DNA of 35,813 bases from Synergistaceae bacterium (GTDB lineage: Bacteria; Synergistota; Synergistia; Synergistales; Aminobacteriaceae): contig JAITGK010000099.1 of the NCBI GenBank assembly GCA_031280635.1, positions 1 to 35,813 on the forward strand, read 5' to 3'. Below the pieces are notes generated by a model. It worked only from the letters and a program-made list of their open reading frames with translations. It had not been told where the DNA came from and ran no database searches. Of the stretch, positions 33,436 through 35,813 are shown one piece after another. A program made the position numbers and the translations under genes. How positions within the stretch are numbered: the first letter of the stretch is position 1; the number at the start of each line of letters is the position of its first letter.

Positions 33436-34410
33436 GTGAGTTTTTATACCGCGGAGGAACTGCTCCCCTATCAAGTCGGCGCGCTCTTGTATATCCCGGC
33501 CATTCAGGAAAACGCCGCGGAAAAAATTTGTTCCGGCGTGTTTCCCTGCGTGGATTCTGTGGCGTTGTGCCTGGAGGACGCTATCACCCATCAAGGGGTG
33601 GAGCGGGCTGAGGAGCAGTTGTGTTTGACTTTGTCTCGTGTGTCCGCGCAAAGCGCCGCGACGCCTTTGCCTTTGATCTTTATTAGGGTGCGCGACTGCC
33701 GGCAGGCCGCGAAAATCACGAAACTCCTCGGAGAGGCGACGAGCGTGCTGATGGGCTTCATTTTCCCCAAGTTCGACCTCTCTAACGCGGAAGAATATTG
33801 CGAGTTTATTCAGACGGTAAACCAAAGACGCGACTCACCTCTGTATTTTATGCCCATCCTAGAGAGCGAAGAGATCATGAGCCTCGCCTCGCGGGAGCGT
33901 TCCTTGTTGGGCGTCAAGGCGTTATTGGACGCCTGCGGTCGCGTCTTGAACGTGCGCGTGGGCGTCATGGATTTTTGCCGCCTCTACGGCCTTCGCAAAA
34001 CGGTGAAACAGACCATTTACGACATCGGCGTCGTGAGGAACGTCTTAGCGGATGTTTTGACCGTATTCGCGGGAGATTATGTCGTTTCGGCGCCAGTCTG
34101 GGAGTATTTTCATAGTCCAGACGGCGGAGATGAGTGGGCGCGGGGCTTGGAAAAGGAACTTGAGCTTGACTTCGCGAACGGATTTGTGGGCAAAACGGCG
34201 ATCCATCCGTCGCAGTTGGAGCTGATTCATCGCTTTCTCAAACCATTGAGGGCGGATTATGCCGACGCGCGGAGCATTCTGGATTGGGGCGGGGGCGACC
34301 TTGGCGTCGCCAAGAGTTTTAAGGGGGATAGGATGAACGAGGTCAGCGTCCATAACCGGTGGGCGAGAAAGATTTTGATGCTGGCCGAAATCTATGGAGT
34401 GAGTGGCTAG
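33436..34410 (+). CDS. CitE/HpcH-like aldolase-lyase of the Ter biosynthetic module
   Basis: A TIM-barrel enzyme of about 324 residues in the HpcH/HpaI-CitE superfamily. LLYIPA (opening strand), VDSVALCLEDAI with the conserved Glu-Asp, LIFIRVRD with the catalytic Arg, FIFPKFD and YFMPILESEE are in order, and GKTAIHPSQLELI is the typical C-terminal block. The start is GTG 33436, four bases after terD; TTG 33415 overlapping terD is an alternative. Such enzymes occur in ter loci beside a phosphoribosyltransferase and ATP-grasp enzymes that are thought to make a nucleoside-like metabolite (Anantharaman, Iyer and Aravind). Substrate is unknown. Confidence 0.82.
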   Translation: MSFYTAEELLPYQVGALLYIPAIQENAAEKICSGVFPCVDSVALCLEDAITHQGVERAEEQLCLTLSRVSAQSAATPLPLIFIRVRDCRQAAKITKLLGEATSVLMGFIFPKFDLSNAEEYCEFIQTVNQRRDSPLYFMPILESEEIMSLASRERSLLGVKALLDACGRVLNVRVGVMDFCRLYGLRKTVKQTIYDIGVVRNVLADVLTVFAGDYVVSAPVWEYFHSPDGGDEWARGLEKELELDFANGFVGKTAIHPSQLELIHRFLKPLRADYADARSILDWGGGDLGVAKSFKGDRMNEVSVHNRWARKILMLAEIYGVSG

Positions 34411-34416
34411 CGGCTT

Positions 34417-35538
34417 GTGAAGACAGAGAACGGCTTTCTTGACGAAGATACTGGTTTTCTGTCCGCCGCCCTGCGCGACAGCCGTCAAGCGAAAAGGCCT
34501 GTGCTGCTCTGCAATGGACTGCTGGCCAAGCATATCCCCTGCTCTCCCCGCGCCGCGCTGGATTATTTTCGGCGACTGGGGACCCTGGCCGCCGAAACGT
34601 GCCAGGGCGAAAAGGTTTTGGTGGTCGGCTTTGCGGAGACAGCCACGGCGGTGGGTGCGGCGGTGGCGGCGGAGATCCCTGGAGCGGTTTACTGTCACAC
34701 GTCCAGGGAGCCTCTATCGTGCGCGCGTCTAGTGGTTGATTTTTTGGAAGAGCACAGCCACGCGGTGAACCAAGCGCTGTACCTACGTCAGGCGTTTCGG
34801 GACTTGCGGCGATACGACCGGATCGTTTTTGTGGAGGACGAGATCACCACCGGCAAGACGATCCTGAATTTTCTGCGGGCCCTGCGCGAGAGGGAAGAGA
34901 TCGGCTCCGAGCAAGGCGTTACCGTGGCGGCCCTGGTGTTCAACGCCTGTGATGAAACCGTATTTTCGGCGTTCAACGCCTGTTGCTGTCACTTGACCCG
35001 ACTGGACGGATTTTTACCTGTCCCCGCCGGACGTCTTGGCCCCACGGTTTCCTTTTCATCAAAGTTGGAAGAGCCCATGAGTGCCCTTGCTATCTCAGGG
35101 GCGCCGGACCCTCGTCTGGGCGTCTGGGCGGAGGAGTATCGCGTCAAGTGCGCTGTTCTGGCCCACGAAGCCGCCGCGCGCATTGGTGAAGGCAACGTAA
35201 CGGGCAAGCGCGTTCTTGTGCTGGGCACGGAGGAGTGCATGTACCCCGCGTTGGCGTTTGGCGCCGAAATTGAGGGCGTCGCCGCCCACGTCCGCTCTCA
35301 CTCCACCACCCGCACCCCGATATTACCCCAGAACGGGGAGGGCTATCCCATACGCGCGCGATACGCCTTCCCCAGTCTTTACGACGAAGAGCGAACCACG
35401 TATTTGTACAACGTGGACGTTTACGACACTGTGGTGATTGTGACTGACGCTCCTTCTAGCTCGGGCGGCCTTCTCCGTCTGCTGCGGAGTCGCGGCAACG
35501 AAAACGTTTACTTTATCAGCATGGTGAGCAGTGAATAG
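34417..35538 (+). CDS. Phosphoribosyltransferase with TRSP-type C-terminal domain
   Basis: A 373-residue two-domain protein. The N-terminal part is a type I phosphoribosyltransferase with the PRPP-binding motif VFVEDEITTGKTI (137-149). The C-terminal half (about 220-373) has LVLGTEECMYPALAFG and HSTTRTPIL (295-303), corresponding to the TRSP domain with Thr in place of Ser in its namesake motif. Start GTG 34417, six bases after the lyase stop. In ter loci this protein is coupled to the CitE-like enzyme and ATP-grasp/HAD partners. It is the last gene seen on this strand; those partners are not within the window. Confidence 0.82.
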   Translation: MKTENGFLDEDTGFLSAALRDSRQAKRPVLLCNGLLAKHIPCSPRAALDYFRRLGTLAAETCQGEKVLVVGFAETATAVGAAVAAEIPGAVYCHTSREPLSCARLVVDFLEEHSHAVNQALYLRQAFRDLRRYDRIVFVEDEITTGKTILNFLRALREREEIGSEQGVTVAALVFNACDETVFSAFNACCCHLTRLDGFLPVPAGRLGPTVSFSSKLEEPMSALAISGAPDPRLGVWAEEYRVKCAVLAHEAAARIGEGNVTGKRVLVLGTEECMYPALAFGAEIEGVAAHVRSHSTTRTPILPQNGEGYPIRARYAFPSLYDEERTTYLYNVDVYDTVVIVTDAPSSSGGLLRLLRSRGNENVYFISMVSSE

Positions 35539-35813
35539 TGGGAGTGTGCCAAACAGCGCGGCGAAACGTGAAACGCCTTGGATTTGTCCTTTCTGTTGGA
35601 GGAGTGAGGAAACGAAGGAAAAGCAGAAAACAAGACAACCGAGACCCACCGTAAGCCTCAATTTAGGAAAATAAGTAAGTCCATTGACAAAAGAAAATTT
35701 GAAAGTGTTGCCCAAGTAATGATCATATTGCGACAAATCCGCGTGTCATATGGTTTTTCAACACGTGTGTCATTATTTTTGAAAATCATTGTGCTGCAAG
35801 TGTTTAGTTTAAA
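35539..35813 (+). other. Non-coding, AT-rich tail of the window
   Basis: No supported gene in 275 bases. GGCG-10 bases-CGCC (about 35561-35578) may form a weak hairpin after the phosphoribosyltransferase gene. Composition turns strongly AT-rich from about 35660. TTGACA at 35684 lacks a fitting -10. Two similar stretches, CGTGTCATATGGTTTTTCAA and CGTGTGTCATTATTTTTGAA, follow one another near 35742-35782. A short open frame begins at 35719 and runs off the edge, but has no ribosome site. Confidence 0.5.

Noticed and set aside
35323-35736. Minus-strand frame at the right end with a hydrophobic stretch
   Set aside because: Half of it is antisense to the phosphoribosyltransferase gene; it has no ribosome site and no similarity that I recognise.
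35719-35813. Possible start of a plus-strand gene running off the edge
   Set aside because: There is no Shine-Dalgarno sequence and the 31 residues visible look like translated AT-rich non-coding DNA.

Overview
The window is a protein-coding stretch of a bacterial chromosome, roughly 55-60% GC by eye. Everything from about 0.1 to 23.6 kb is on the minus strand and everything from 23.8 kb to the end is on the plus strand, with a divergent promoter region between. Gene content suggests a diderm, amino-acid-using anaerobe: LytM/EnvC factors with FtsEX and a CtpA-type protease, an amino-acid aminotransferase, an M20 carbamoylase-type hydrolase, late cobalamin genes and a LarA-type nickel racemase. 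Synergistota (Synergistaceae) is my best guess; this is inference from protein style and gene order, not a search result.

Layout. (1) 0.1-6.6 kb: proteostasis operon tig-clpP-clpX-lon-engB. (2) 6.6-7.0 kb: a repeat island between tig and cobD, built from two unrelated dispersed elements called A and B here. (3) 7.0-11.7 kb: cobD-cbiB, a PLP aminotransferase, a secreted M48 metalloprotease, a Nudix hydrolase, then a hairpin pair and another element B. (4) 11.7-20.8 kb: one tightly packed unit ftsE-ftsX-envC-like-envC-like-ctpA-purA-rimI-small ORF-ybgC-M20 amidase. Of the two adjacent EnvC-like proteins, one keeps all LytM zinc ligands and the other has lost two. (5) 21.0-23.7 kb: larA with a KdgT-type permease, preceded by a decayed GntR-family regulator that still has a strong promoter with an inverted repeat. 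(6) 23.8-27.3 kb: miaA, ispH, rpsA (five S1 domains). (7) 27.5-35.5 kb: a Ter-type stress locus consisting of a P-type IIB Ca2+-ATPase, terZ, terA, an AIM24-family gene, terD, a CitE/HpcH-like lyase and a phosphoribosyltransferase with a TRSP-type C-terminus. No terB or terC is present, and the ATP-grasp and HAD partners usual in the Ter biosynthetic module are not in the window; they may lie beyond its right edge.

Most unusual signals: (a) the Ter locus in which a calcium pump leads the operon and an AIM24 gene sits between terA and terD; (b) element B (about 95 bp, three full copies and one partial), which carries a short hairpin with compensatory base changes between copies and always presents the same end to a downstream start codon 45-120 bp away; (c) element A (about 113 bp, two copies), with 18-bp imperfect terminal inverted repeats; (d) the active/degenerate EnvC pair; (e) the regulator pseudogene, whose frameshift is an exact 8-bp tandem duplication. 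No tRNA, rRNA, CRISPR array, transposase gene or replication origin was recognised.
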